Shown: positions 34,349-42,574 of the stretch, piece by piece | Position numbering within the stretch: the first letter of the stretch is position 1 | How the letters are laid out: every line of letters begins with the position of its first letter | Made by a program: the position numbers and the translations under genes | Assembly: GCA_022821545.1 (NCBI GenBank) | Contig: JAJEDJ010000002.1 | Span: 1 to 64,000, forward strand | Reading direction: 5' to 3' | From: Caldilineaceae bacterium | GTDB taxonomy: Bacteria; Chloroflexota; Anaerolineae; Caldilineales; Caldilineaceae | DNA length: 64,000 bases | The notes under the pieces: generated by a model | What the model saw: the letters and a program-made list of their open reading frames with translations, nothing else | What the model was told of the DNA's origin: nothing | The model's database searches: none

Positions 34349-35257
34349 CTAGCCCTTCAACGCGCCGATGGTCAGGCCGCGAATAAAGTACTGTTGGAAG
34401 AGGAAGAATATGATAACCGGCGGCACGGCCATCAGGACGCCGGAGGCCATGGCGATGGGGTAGTCGTTGCGGCCCGTGCGCTCCATGCCGCGCAGCAGGG
34501 TGACGCCGACCTGGATGGGCATCAGTTTCAGATCGTTAATCACGGCCAGAGGCCACACGAAGTCGTTCCACGTTGCCACGAAGGTGAAGGTGCCCAATGC
34601 CGCCAGCGCCGGTTTGGTCAGCGGCAGCGCGATCTGCCACCAGAGGCGGATCTCGCCGGCGCCGTCGATACGCGCCTGGTCGAACAGCTCGGACGGCAGC
34701 GTCAGCATGAACTGGCGGATGAGGAAGACCGCATAGGGTGACGCCAGCCCAGGCAGGATCATGACCCAGTAGGTGTCATGCAGATTCAGCAGCAGGGTCA
34801 GCATAAAGGCCGGGATCAGCCTGGAGAAACCCGGCAGCATCATTGTGCTCAGCACCATCCAGAAGATGATATCACGTCCTCGAAAGCGCTTGCGCGCGAA
34901 GGCGTAACCGGCAGCCGCGCACAACAGCAGGCCCAGGACCGTAACGGTGACGGAGACGAAGAGGCTATTGGCCAACCAGCGCAGCACGGGAAAAGTCGAA
35001 CTGAGCACCTGCTGATAGGACTCCAGGGTGGGCTCTTTCAACCATAGACCGGGGGGCAGAGCCTGCGCCTGCTGGCCTTTCTTGAAGCTGGTCAGCACCA
35101 TCCAGTAGAGGGGAAACCATGAGACGAGAGCCCAAAAGAGGAGGAGAAGCAGTGTGATGTTGCCGCCGATCTTCTCTCGAAGCCTGCGCCAGGAACGACC
35201 TTCGGTCCGGATAGGACGCGAGATATTCCGTTCGGGGACAGTGGGTTGTTTCAGCAC
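34349..35257 (-). CDS. UgpE/MalG-type sugar permease, importer 3
   Basis: A 302-residue protein with a basic N-terminus, six helices and the EAA loop ELFDQARIDGAGEIRLW. It ends QQYFIRGLTIGALKG. The start is GTG 35257, with AGGAG about 12 bases upstream. It is the last gene of importer 3; its stop is 17 bases from the stop of the convergent MDR gene. Confidence 0.88.
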   Translation of the reverse strand: MLKQPTVPERNISRPIRTEGRSWRRLREKIGGNITLLLLLFWALVSWFPLYWMVLTSFKKGQQAQALPPGLWLKEPTLESYQQVLSSTFPVLRWLANSLFVSVTVTVLGLLLCAAAGYAFARKRFRGRDIIFWMVLSTMMLPGFSRLIPAFMLTLLLNLHDTYWVMILPGLASPYAVFLIRQFMLTLPSELFDQARIDGAGEIRLWWQIALPLTKPALAALGTFTFVATWNDFVWPLAVINDLKLMPIQVGVTLLRGMERTGRNDYPIAMASGVLMAVPPVIIFFLFQQYFIRGLTIGALKG

Positions 35258-35274
35258 GGCGCTCCCAGGCTCCT

Positions 35275-36150
35275 TTAGTATTCCACGACGGACCGGAACC
35301 AGCGGAACAGCACGACCGCCAGCGCCAGGGTGAGCAGAAGAAGCGCCAGCCCGACGGCCGATGCGTAACCCACTTTCAGAAAAACAAAGGCGTAACGGTA
35401 GGTAAGGAAGGCGAGTGTCAACGTGGACCCCACCGGCCCGCCTTTGGTGAGGAAAAAGACGGAGACGAAGAGCTGCATGGCCACGATCATCGTCGTCACC
35501 GCCACGTAGAGGATGCTCGGGGTCAACAGGGGGATGGTGATGTATATTGTCTCGAGCCAGCCGGTGGCGCCGTCAATGTGGGCTGCATCGAACAGCTCGG
35601 AAGGCAGCCCGAGAACCGCAGCGACGAAGATGATAATGCCAACGCCCAGCCCGGTAATCAGGTCCATAAGGACGAGGGATGGCAGGGCTGTCTGCGGATT
35701 CCCCAGCCAGTTGACAGGGTCGATTCCGACCACACTCAACAGGTAGTTGATCAGACCGAACTGGTTGTTGAAGATATAACGCCAGACGACCGCTACGGCG
35801 ACGAGTGAAACCACGCTGGGCAGATAGAAGGCACTTTGCAAGCCCTGGCGCATGCCCTGACTGCGGAACTTGGTGATTCGGATCGCCACCGCAAGCGCCA
35901 GGGCGACAGCAGCGAACGTGAACATCCCCACGTAGGATAGCGTGTTGCGTACAGATTGCCAGAAACGCTTGTCGTTCAGGACGTGGTCAATGTTGTCCAG
36001 ACCAACCCAGACCGGCTTTCGATCGTACCATTCGAGCGCGGCCATGACGACGGACATGACCGTAGGCACCAGCACAAAGACGAGGAACAGAACCAGGAAA
36101 GGTGTGACGAAGATATAGCCCCACATCTCCTCACGCTTGGCATAGTTCAT
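35275..36150 (-). CDS. UgpA/MalF-type sugar permease, importer 3
   Basis: A 291-residue six-helix permease with the EAA loop ELFDAAHIDGATGWLETI and SVFFLTKGGPVGSTLTLAFL. ATG 36150 is preceded by GGGGA. It follows the binding-protein gene across an 83-base gap that holds a 12-bp-stem hairpin. Confidence 0.88.
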   Translation of the reverse strand: MNYAKREEMWGYIFVTPFLVLFLVFVLVPTVMSVVMAALEWYDRKPVWVGLDNIDHVLNDKRFWQSVRNTLSYVGMFTFAAVALALAVAIRITKFRSQGMRQGLQSAFYLPSVVSLVAVAVVWRYIFNNQFGLINYLLSVVGIDPVNWLGNPQTALPSLVLMDLITGLGVGIIIFVAAVLGLPSELFDAAHIDGATGWLETIYITIPLLTPSILYVAVTTMIVAMQLFVSVFFLTKGGPVGSTLTLAFLTYRYAFVFLKVGYASAVGLALLLLTLALAVVLFRWFRSVVEY

Positions 36151-36179
36151 GGCTGTCCCCGCTCTTGAGAGTCTGAAAG

Positions 36180-36212
36180 GGTCTCCCGCGAGCAGTGTCG
36201 TCGCGGGAGACC
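36180..36212 (-). terminator. Intercistronic hairpin after binding-protein gene, importer 3
   Basis: GGTCTCCCGCGA and TCGCGGGAGACC form a perfect 12-bp stem with a 9-base loop. There is no U run. In sugar-importer operons such stems protect the 5' binding-protein message and reduce permease expression. Confidence 0.65.
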
Positions 36213-36233
36213 GGCCTTATCGATGGTGGGGTT

Positions 36234-37634
36234 CTACGCACAGCTCTCGAGAGCCGTGTTGATGTCGTCGGTCATCTCCTGCATCACCTGTTCCGCGCTC
36301 ATGCCGGAGAAGGCGCCCTGGAAATATTCCTCAAAGATCGAGCGCACCACGATGGTCTCCGTACTGCGCTTGGCATCGAACCATGCGTTGGGCATCAGAC
36401 ATTCGGACGTATAGACGACGAGGGGGTCGTCGGCGACTTCTTCGAGAATGGACTTGCGGAAGGGCAGCATTCCGGCCGACTTAACCAGCCATTCTTCGCT
36501 TTCCTGGTTGGTCATCCAGTGGAGGAATTTCAAGAGTCCTGGCGTATCCGCAGGGTCCTCGGGCTTGAAGGGCACCAAGCCGGAGTAGTTTGCGCCGCCC
36601 CAGGCGATGGCGGGGTGCGGGTCATCGTGTGGATACTGGATGAAGCGCCATTTGCGCTCGTTCTCGGTATCAGTGACGACCAGGGTCTCGGTGTCCAGTT
36701 CCATCCCCTCCCGACGTGCTCCCCCGGGTACCACGTTGCCAACCTGCATGAGGATGTTGCCCTGGTCGATGAGGGCGTTATTATCGTCGCCAGTGTACCC
36801 CGCGGGATCGGGAATCAGATCGTTTTCGGCAAGCTCTTGCATCCATGCAAGGCATTTGATCGCCTCCGGCGAAGCCATGTCGACGCACGATTCCGTCTCA
36901 TCGGTCCAGAAGTGGGCGCCGAAGCAGCGGAAATAGAGGAGAGTCACCCAATGAAAAGCCGGTGTGGAATGGGCGGATGGGATGCCGAGTCCGTAGCGCT
37001 CGCTGCCGTCCGGCCGGGTGCCCCGCACAGCCTCAAGCCAGCTATTAAACTGGTCAATGTTCCACCCGTAGCATGGGGCCTGGGGGGCAGTATCCATGGC
37101 GCCCGCTTCCTCGACGCCATCGAGGTAGACAACGCCGGACTGGCACACCGGCCAGTAGGGCAACATGTACACCCTGCCTTCAATTGAGCACTGCTCAAGC
37201 ATTCCCTCGACCATATCGCTGGACAACTGCTCTTCCAACGAGTCGGTGAGGTCCAAAGCCAGCCCCACCTCCAAGGCCGAAAGGGCAAGCTGGATCCAGC
37301 CGCCGCCGACAACGTCCGGGGGCGAACCGGCCGCGAGGGCCGTTGTCACCTTGCTGCCCTGCTCCCACGTCAGGGGAAGCACCTCTACCTCAATGCTTGG
37401 ATTCTCGTCCATGAAGGCGTTCGCCCGCTCCCACTGCCAGGAACCGGGCTCGCCAAGAGCCGATGAGTAGTAGGGGAAATCCCAGAAATCAATCGTTGTG
37501 GTTACGGCCGGGGGCGCAGCAGCTCCTCCGTCCGCCGGCGCTGCCGGCATCTGGCAAGCGGCGAGAACTGCTCCCGTGCCTGTGACGGCAGACAGCTTCA
37601 AGAAGTCACGTCGACTCAGCTTGTTCCGTTTCAT
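36234..37634 (-). CDS. Substrate-binding lipoprotein, Tat-type signal, importer 3
   Basis: About 466 residues. The signal reads MKRNKLSRRDFLKLSAVTG and then VLAACQMPAAP, a twin-Arg motif followed by a lipobox, so the protein is probably folded before export and then lipid-anchored. The mature part is family-1 sugar-binding: TTIDFWDFPYYSSALGEPGS, NPSIEVEVLPLTWEQGSKV, TALAAGSPPDVVGGG. ATG 37634 has GGAG upstream. First gene of importer 3; a dioxygenase gene lies upstream on the same strand. A 13-bp direct repeat (37647-37672) sits before it. Confidence 0.88.
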   Translation of the reverse strand: MKRNKLSRRDFLKLSAVTGTGAVLAACQMPAAPADGGAAAPPAVTTTIDFWDFPYYSSALGEPGSWQWERANAFMDENPSIEVEVLPLTWEQGSKVTTALAAGSPPDVVGGGWIQLALSALEVGLALDLTDSLEEQLSSDMVEGMLEQCSIEGRVYMLPYWPVCQSGVVYLDGVEEAGAMDTAPQAPCYGWNIDQFNSWLEAVRGTRPDGSERYGLGIPSAHSTPAFHWVTLLYFRCFGAHFWTDETESCVDMASPEAIKCLAWMQELAENDLIPDPAGYTGDDNNALIDQGNILMQVGNVVPGGARREGMELDTETLVVTDTENERKWRFIQYPHDDPHPAIAWGGANYSGLVPFKPEDPADTPGLLKFLHWMTNQESEEWLVKSAGMLPFRKSILEEVADDPLVVYTSECLMPNAWFDAKRSTETIVVRSIFEEYFQGAFSGMSAEQVMQEMTDDINTALESCA

Positions 37635-37646
37635 GCGCTCTTCTCC

Positions 37647-37672
37647 TTTGATCTGATAGTTTGATCTGAAAG
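37647..37672. repeat. 13-bp direct repeat before importer 3
   Basis: TTTGATCTGATAG and TTTGATCTGAAAG are adjacent. On the minus strand they overlap the region just upstream of the binding-protein ribosome site, so they could be a leader or operator, or chance. Confidence 0.4.
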
Positions 37673-37782
37673 CGATTGAGGTGCATGCAACAACGCGTAC
37701 TCTCGTCAAATGCATCCGAGGGGCTGAGCGCCGACGGTCCCAGGTCGACGCATGTCGCTGTCCGAAATCCGTCATGCCTTAC

Positions 37783-38667
37783 TCATGCGGTCATCTCTTG
37801 ACCGCGCCATTGCGTATCAATACCGACATAGTTTTCTACAAAGTGCCGATGGCGTGCAGGCAGCGCGTCAATAAAGGCTTGCGCCGATTCGGGGAGGGGC
37901 CACGGGGCCTCTATCCAATAGCTGCGCGGGCGGAGACCGAGGCCGCAGGAAAGCCGCACCTGGTCGGTCCGGTTGGGGAAGGCGGCGTGGTAGGTGCGTG
38001 CGGCGAAGATGATCTGGTCGCCCGGCTCGGTGAACAGGGGGACGATGCCGGGCACGTCGAAACCGACATAGGCCTCCGGTTCGCTCCCCCGCCGGTAGAA
38101 CGAGCGCCGGTCCGGGGTCAGCGCAAAGCCTTCCGGTCCCGTCCAGTCTTCCACGTGGGAATCTTCGATCACGGCGAGGCCGCCGTGTTCAGGATAGGAG
38201 CCAGTGAGGTAAAACCAGCGGCCCGAGGGCCAGTGGCCCCGGTTCAAGACATCGCCGGCGTTTTGCGGGGGGGCTTGGCTGAAGCCGTGCCAGTCGGAGT
38301 GCCACGAAAGTGGAGAGGAGCCGGGATTGCGCAGGATCGCGGCCGTGCGATGGATGGTCAGCTCGTCGGACTGGCAGAAGAGCCGCTGGACCCGCAGAAA
38401 GGGTTCGTAGTCGAGCAGTTTCCACAGTGCGGGCGCGTGCTCGACAAAGGAGGTGTGGGTGTAGCTCTCGCCGGGGCCCAATGCGCCGTCCGGGTCAATA
38501 ACTTGTAGAACAGCGTCCTGAAGCTCCGCAACCAGGTCCTCAGTCAGTACCTGCTTGACCACGGCGAACCCATGGGCGTCGACACATGCCTGGGCAGCCT
38601 GCAACTCATTGAGGCCGAATTCATAACGATACGAAAGCGCGGGTTTCTGAATATCAGTGTAGGCCAT
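37783..38667 (-). CDS. Phytanoyl-CoA dioxygenase (PhyH) family protein
   Basis: A 294-residue Fe(II)/2-oxoglutarate dioxygenase-like protein. The HxD motif is in LSWHSDWHGFSQ. The distal His and the 2-oxoglutarate Arg are in ARTYHAAFPNRTDQVRLS. N-terminal AQACVDAHGFAVVKQVLTED fits the family. ATG 38667 is the first methionine of the fold; a longer GTG form is possible. It is more distant from the protein at 892 than from related Chloroflexota genes I know of only generally. Substrate unknown. It may act on the ligand of importer 3 (inferred). Confidence 0.82.
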   Translation of the reverse strand: MAYTDIQKPALSYRYEFGLNELQAAQACVDAHGFAVVKQVLTEDLVAELQDAVLQVIDPDGALGPGESYTHTSFVEHAPALWKLLDYEPFLRVQRLFCQSDELTIHRTAAILRNPGSSPLSWHSDWHGFSQAPPQNAGDVLNRGHWPSGRWFYLTGSYPEHGGLAVIEDSHVEDWTGPEGFALTPDRRSFYRRGSEPEAYVGFDVPGIVPLFTEPGDQIIFAARTYHAAFPNRTDQVRLSCGLGLRPRSYWIEAPWPLPESAQAFIDALPARHRHFVENYVGIDTQWRGQEMTA

Positions 38668-38874
38668 AGGGGTACTCGCTGGGGCTTCCTGGAGATGATT
38701 CCCATGTTCCACCAGCACAGGCGCCGCTACCGACGCAATACGTTCACCTGCGCCAAGGAACACAGCTCTGGGCACGGTACAGCGATCGATGCCTCGCTAC
38801 ACCGCGTCTTGTCCACATATTATTATTTCTAAGGCCCCTCTTGTCAAACTGTTTTTCAGGGTCCTGACAGCCCT

Positions 38875-38902
38875 TTTGCAAGTTGCTCAACTGCTGTATA
38901 GT
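38875..38902 (+). promoter_or_regulatory. Promoter of the second enolase-superfamily gene
   Basis: TTTGCA (38875-38880), 16 bases, TATAGT (38897-38902). The -10 box matches at five of six. The start near 38909 leaves a ~60-base leader before GTG 38969. Confidence 0.45.
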
Positions 38903-38968
38903 TCTCTCTGAGGCGCTTGCCCAGTGTTCGTCCTGTGTTCGTCCACTATATTCCTTCAGAGGTCTATC

Positions 38969-40168
38969 GTGAAGATTACCAGCGTCCGGACCATCAACTT
39001 CGCTCCATTCTCCAGCATTACCTTCCTTGAACTGAAGACGGACAGCGGAATCGTGGGCCTGGGAGAGACCTATTACACGCCCCGATCGGTAACGGCCTAT
39101 ATCGGAGAGGTATTGACGCCAATGCTGCTGGAGAGAGACCCGCGCCAGATCGAGGCTTTCTGGCGCCGGGCCTATGAGAACTCCCATATCTACGGCAATA
39201 AGGGGCTGGAGATGCGGTGCCTCTCGGCGGTGGACGTGGCGCTCTGGGATATTCTGGGGCAGGCGTTGGGGCAGCCGATCTGGCAGCTTCTCGGCGGGAC
39301 GAGCAATCCGGAGGGCGTGCCGGTCTACAACACGTGCGCCTCGGCAGGTTACGGGCAGAAGGCGCCGGATATCGCGCGTAAGGTGGACACCTCTGCAACC
39401 GGCGCCTACCAGGATTTTGAGGCCTGGCAGCCCGGCGGCGATGCCGGCGAACTTGCCCGTTCGCTGCTCGATATGGGTATCCGCGCCATGAAGATCTGGC
39501 CGTTTGATCGCTTCGCCCTCGCCAATCACGGTCAGACGATCTCGTTCGCGGAGATTGAAGAAGGGTTGCAGCCGTGGCGGCAGGTCCGCGAGGCAGTGGG
39601 TCTGGAGATGGACATTATTCTGGAGGGACACGGTTACTGGGCTCTGCAGCCCGCGCGCCGCATCGCGGAGGCGCTTGAGCCCTATAAGCCGATCCTGCTC
39701 GAGGATTTGATGAAGCCGGACAACCCGCGCACGCTGGCCAAGCTGCGCAGTTCGACGCGCACGCCGATCTGTGCGTCGGAACTGCTCATGAATCGCTACG
39801 CGGTCGAGGAGATGCTACGGGCGGATGCCTGCGACGTGGTGATGACAGACGTGACCTGGGCGGGCGGTATCACCGAAGCGCGCAAGACGGCAGACATGGC
39901 CGAGACCAACAACATGGGCGTAATCTTCCACGACTGCACCGGCCCGGTGACGCTGGCGGCCTCCCTTCACCTGGCGGCCCATGCCACCAATACGTGGATG
40001 CAGGAGATCGTGCGGGCGTTTACGCTGGGATTTTATAAGGAGCTGGTCGATCACCCATTTGTGGTGGAGAATGGACGGATGCAGCCGCCTCAGAGGCCGG
40101 GATTGGGCGCGGCTTTGCGCCCGGAGGCGCTGGAAAGGGACGACTGCCAGATTACTGATTTGGTTTAG
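38969..40168 (+). CDS. Enolase-superfamily dehydratase/racemase
   Basis: A 399-residue mandelate-racemase-type protein. The N-terminal capping domain has LKTDSGIVGLGETYYTPRSV and RCLSAVDVALWDILGQALGQ. Barrel acids are D/E in MDIILEGHGYW, E in LLEDLMKPDNPR and E in CASELLMNR. The dyad Asp is in VVMTDVTWAGGITEARK and the His in VIFHDCTGPVT. The HGYW element resembles the mannonate/galactonate dehydratase groups. I use GTG 38969 (AGAGG upstream) instead of an ATG 45 bases earlier, because the conserved KITSVRT strand begins there. Substrate inferred as an acid sugar. Confidence 0.82.
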   Translation: MKITSVRTINFAPFSSITFLELKTDSGIVGLGETYYTPRSVTAYIGEVLTPMLLERDPRQIEAFWRRAYENSHIYGNKGLEMRCLSAVDVALWDILGQALGQPIWQLLGGTSNPEGVPVYNTCASAGYGQKAPDIARKVDTSATGAYQDFEAWQPGGDAGELARSLLDMGIRAMKIWPFDRFALANHGQTISFAEIEEGLQPWRQVREAVGLEMDIILEGHGYWALQPARRIAEALEPYKPILLEDLMKPDNPRTLAKLRSSTRTPICASELLMNRYAVEEMLRADACDVVMTDVTWAGGITEARKTADMAETNNMGVIFHDCTGPVTLAASLHLAAHATNTWMQEIVRAFTLGFYKELVDHPFVVENGRMQPPQRPGLGAALRPEALERDDCQITDLV

Positions 40169-40177
40169 AAGTAAGGC

Positions 40178-41191
40178 CTACCCCGATGTATTCCCCAGGA
40201 AGAGATCCCGTCCTGCCACCAGCGTCTCCATCTTGCGGTCGGCGACCGAGCGCGGCAGCATCCAGAAGCCGCAGTCGGGATGAACCCACTTGACCCGCTC
40301 CTCGCCCAGCAGGTCGACCGCGTGCTGAATGCGGGCTGCGATGACGTCGGGGCTCTCCACTTCGTTGTCCTTGATGTCGACGACGCCGATCCCGAGGGCG
40401 ATGCCCTCACGCAGGTCGGTGAAGACCTCCAACTCATCGTAGCCGCGGCGGGCGAACTCCAGCACGAGGTGGTCCACGTGCAGGTTGTTGAGGAAGCCGA
40501 GCAGGCTGGCCCAGAAGCCGCTCTGGATGCTCTGGCCGCCGTAGTTGCCGAAGCAGAGGTGCAGGGCGCGTTCGCCGCGGGCGCCGTCGAGGACATGGTT
40601 GATCGGCTCGTAGGCCCAGGCGGCATCTTCGGGGTTGCCGGTCAGATTGGCCTCGTCCACCTGGAGGACGGGCGCGTCAATGGCCTCGACCTGGCGGCGC
40701 AGGACCTCGGCGATGGCCATGGTGAGGCTGGGCAGATCGCCATAGTGGCGGTCCAGCAAGGTCTTCGCCAGCATGTAGGGCGCGGTGACGGTGAACTTGA
40801 GCGGGGTGGCGGTCAACTCCTTCACCATCTGCCAGCTTGAGGGCAGGTCCAGCTCGCCTTCGCCGATCGGTCCTTCGACCACGGCAGCCGGCTGGGTGCG
40901 GAAGCCCATGCCCTGCTGGGCGCGAAAGTCGTCCACGTCCTTGCGGCCCATCCGGCTGGAGATGCCGGACATCGGCTGCACGAAATGTTCGATCATCCCG
41001 TTCGTTTCGGGGTGGTTGACGTCGAAGCGTGTGAGCTCGCCGTCGGAGATCACGTCCAGGCCGGCCAGCTCCTGCGTTTTGAGGACGACGAGAATGGCGT
41101 CGCGCAGGTTGGGGACGGACGGGTAGGCGGCCAGCCAGGCAGGCAAGGGATAGCTGCCGACGACGGTCGTTTTGATGGCGGGTTCGGTCAT
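40178..41191 (-). CDS. Short MetE-like (cobalamin-independent methionine synthase) domain protein
   Basis: A 337-residue protein with only the C-terminal MetE-type barrel (normal MetE is ~750). VVGSYPLPAWL at the start and zinc ligands in LHLCFGNYGG (His, Cys), VLEFARRGYDE (Glu) and VHPDCGFWMLP (Cys) are all visible, as in archaeal-type core MetE. VDEANLTGNPEDAA fits the family. It could transfer a methyl group to a thiol or have a UROD-like role. Its convergent neighbour is the enolase-superfamily gene, 9 bases away. Confidence 0.75.
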   Translation of the reverse strand: MTEPAIKTTVVGSYPLPAWLAAYPSVPNLRDAILVVLKTQELAGLDVISDGELTRFDVNHPETNGMIEHFVQPMSGISSRMGRKDVDDFRAQQGMGFRTQPAAVVEGPIGEGELDLPSSWQMVKELTATPLKFTVTAPYMLAKTLLDRHYGDLPSLTMAIAEVLRRQVEAIDAPVLQVDEANLTGNPEDAAWAYEPINHVLDGARGERALHLCFGNYGGQSIQSGFWASLLGFLNNLHVDHLVLEFARRGYDELEVFTDLREGIALGIGVVDIKDNEVESPDVIAARIQHAVDLLGEERVKWVHPDCGFWMLPRSVADRKMETLVAGRDLFLGNTSG

Positions 41192-41347
41192 TGGGCGCTC
41201 CTGGTGGGGGATGTGTAGTGTCGGTAAGGTTTGCTGAATTGGTTAAGTGGTTGGGGATCGTTATCCGCATCCCGTTCTGCCGGTGCGGGCAATCATATCA
41301 CGGGAGGGCGGGTGAGTGGTAAAATAGGCTTGGCAGTCGATTTGTCA

Positions 41348-41431
41348 TGCAGTGCAATCTATGAAAACTGGCTGAGTGGTTACTACCGCTTCGTCAGAGC
41401 AGAACCAGACGACTTGATTGACTACCACTGA
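41348..41431 (+). pseudogene. Probable higB toxin remnant
   Basis: Directly before higA, a frame ends in ENWLSGYYRFVRAEPDDLIDYH followed by TGA. HigB-type RelE toxins of this arrangement end in a similar segment (LxGYY…FR…D…V.DYH) and lie just upstream of higA. The rest of the ~90-residue toxin cannot be followed upstream, and an internal part seems to be missing. Similarity is short, so this is moderate evidence. Confidence 0.4.
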
Positions 41432-41446
41432 CGCGAGCTGACAATC

Positions 41447-41701
41447 ATGGCTATGAAGAATCCACCGCATCCTGGCAGCAGCATAAGGGAAAACTGTCTG
41501 GACCCGCTTGGCCTCAATGTCACTGAAGCGGCAAAGGTGTTGGGCGTAGCCCGGCATACGCTTTCGCGCGTGCTGAACGGCCGTGCGGGCATTTCAGCGG
41601 AGATGGCTATTCGCCTGGAGAAGGCCGGATGGTCAAACGCTGGGTTCTGGCTGCAGCGGCAGACCGCCTATGATCTGGCGGAGGCGCGCCGAAACGAATG
41701 A
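41447..41701 (+). CDS. higA: HigA-family antitoxin
   Basis: An 84-residue addiction-module antitoxin. The N-terminal [20 protein letters not shown] is the typical HigA opening. The helix-turn-helix is [20 protein letters not shown] with the second part [18 protein letters not shown]. It normally binds HigB and represses the higBA promoter. ATG 41447 is chosen; ATG 41453 is the alternative. The toxin side appears decayed. Confidence 0.88.
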   Translation: MAMKNPPHPGSSIRENCLDPLGLNVTEAAKVLGVARHTLSRVLNGRAGISAEMAIRLEKAGWSNAGFWLQRQTAYDLAEARRNE

Positions 41702-41755
41702 GCAGCACGCCACGACGGTCGCGGCACCCAACTTCCACTCCGAACGCAGGGGATC

Positions 41756-42544
41756 ATGACAAACGAAACTCAACTCTCACCGGTAGCGGCCTTCCGCGCC
41801 AAGATGGCGGCGGGCGATATCTGTATCGGCGCTTCGATCACGCTGACCGACCCGCACGCGACCGACGCGCTGGGCGACTCGGTCGATTTTTTCTGGATCG
41901 ACATGGAGCACAGCATGATGAGCGCGGAGGCGCTGGGCGGGCACTTTCTGGCGGCGAAGGCGCGCAGCAGGCCGGCGCTGGTGCGCGTGCCCGGCAGCGG
42001 GACGCCCTTTATCAAGCCGGTGCTGGACGCGGGCGCGGACGGGATCATCGTGCCGCAGGTGCGCTCGGCGGCTGAGGTGCAGGATGTGGTGAACAGCTGC
42101 CGCTACCCGCCCCTGGGCGAACGCGGCTATGGGCCGCGCGTGCCGGCCAACTATGGTCGCGACGGCGGAAACGACTACACCGAACGGGCCAACCGGGAGA
42201 TCTTCGTGGCCGTCCAGATCGAAAACGCGGAGGCTTTCGCCGCCCTGGACAGTATCCTGGCCATCGCCGGGCTGGACTCGATCGCGCTGGGGCCCTGGGA
42301 TCTTTCGGCGTCATTGGGGCTGCTGGGCGACGTGGAGCATCCGACCGTGATTGAGGCGGTGGACAGCATTATCGCCCGCACACGGGCGGCGGGCCTGTTC
42401 GTGGGGGCCGGCATGGCGCCGGACGCGCGCTTTGCGCTCGGTATGGCGAAGCGCGGTGTGCAGTGGTTACAGGTGGGCGACGATTGCGGTTATATGATTT
42501 TGGCGATGGACCAGATCACGGCTGAGGTGCGGAGTCAGCTGTAG
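41756..42544 (+). CDS. HpcH/HpaI aldolase/citrate lyase family protein
   Basis: A 262-residue class II pyruvate aldolase. WIDMEHSMM (catalytic His region), ALVRVPGSG (Arg), IIVPQVRSAAEVQDVV, RYPPLGERGYGP, VAVQIENAEAF (metal Glu) and ALGPWDLSASLG (metal Asp) are all present. It cleaves 2-keto-3-deoxy acids such as 2-keto-3-deoxy-L-rhamnonate or 4-hydroxy-2-oxo acids to pyruvate and an aldehyde. This fits the dehydratases in the window, which would produce such keto-deoxy acids (inferred). It converges on the Gfo gene at 42575. Confidence 0.88.
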   Translation: MTNETQLSPVAAFRAKMAAGDICIGASITLTDPHATDALGDSVDFFWIDMEHSMMSAEALGGHFLAAKARSRPALVRVPGSGTPFIKPVLDAGADGIIVPQVRSAAEVQDVVNSCRYPPLGERGYGPRVPANYGRDGGNDYTERANREIFVAVQIENAEAFAALDSILAIAGLDSIALGPWDLSASLGLLGDVEHPTVIEAVDSIIARTRAAGLFVGAGMAPDARFALGMAKRGVQWLQVGDDCGYMILAMDQITAEVRSQL

Positions 42545-42574
42545 CGGGTTCGCGATAGAACTCTATTTCCCTTG

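Noticed and set aside
36234..37187. Plus-strand frames opposite the importer-3 binding protein
   Set aside because: Antisense to a protein with a Tat lipoprotein signal and clear solute-binding features.
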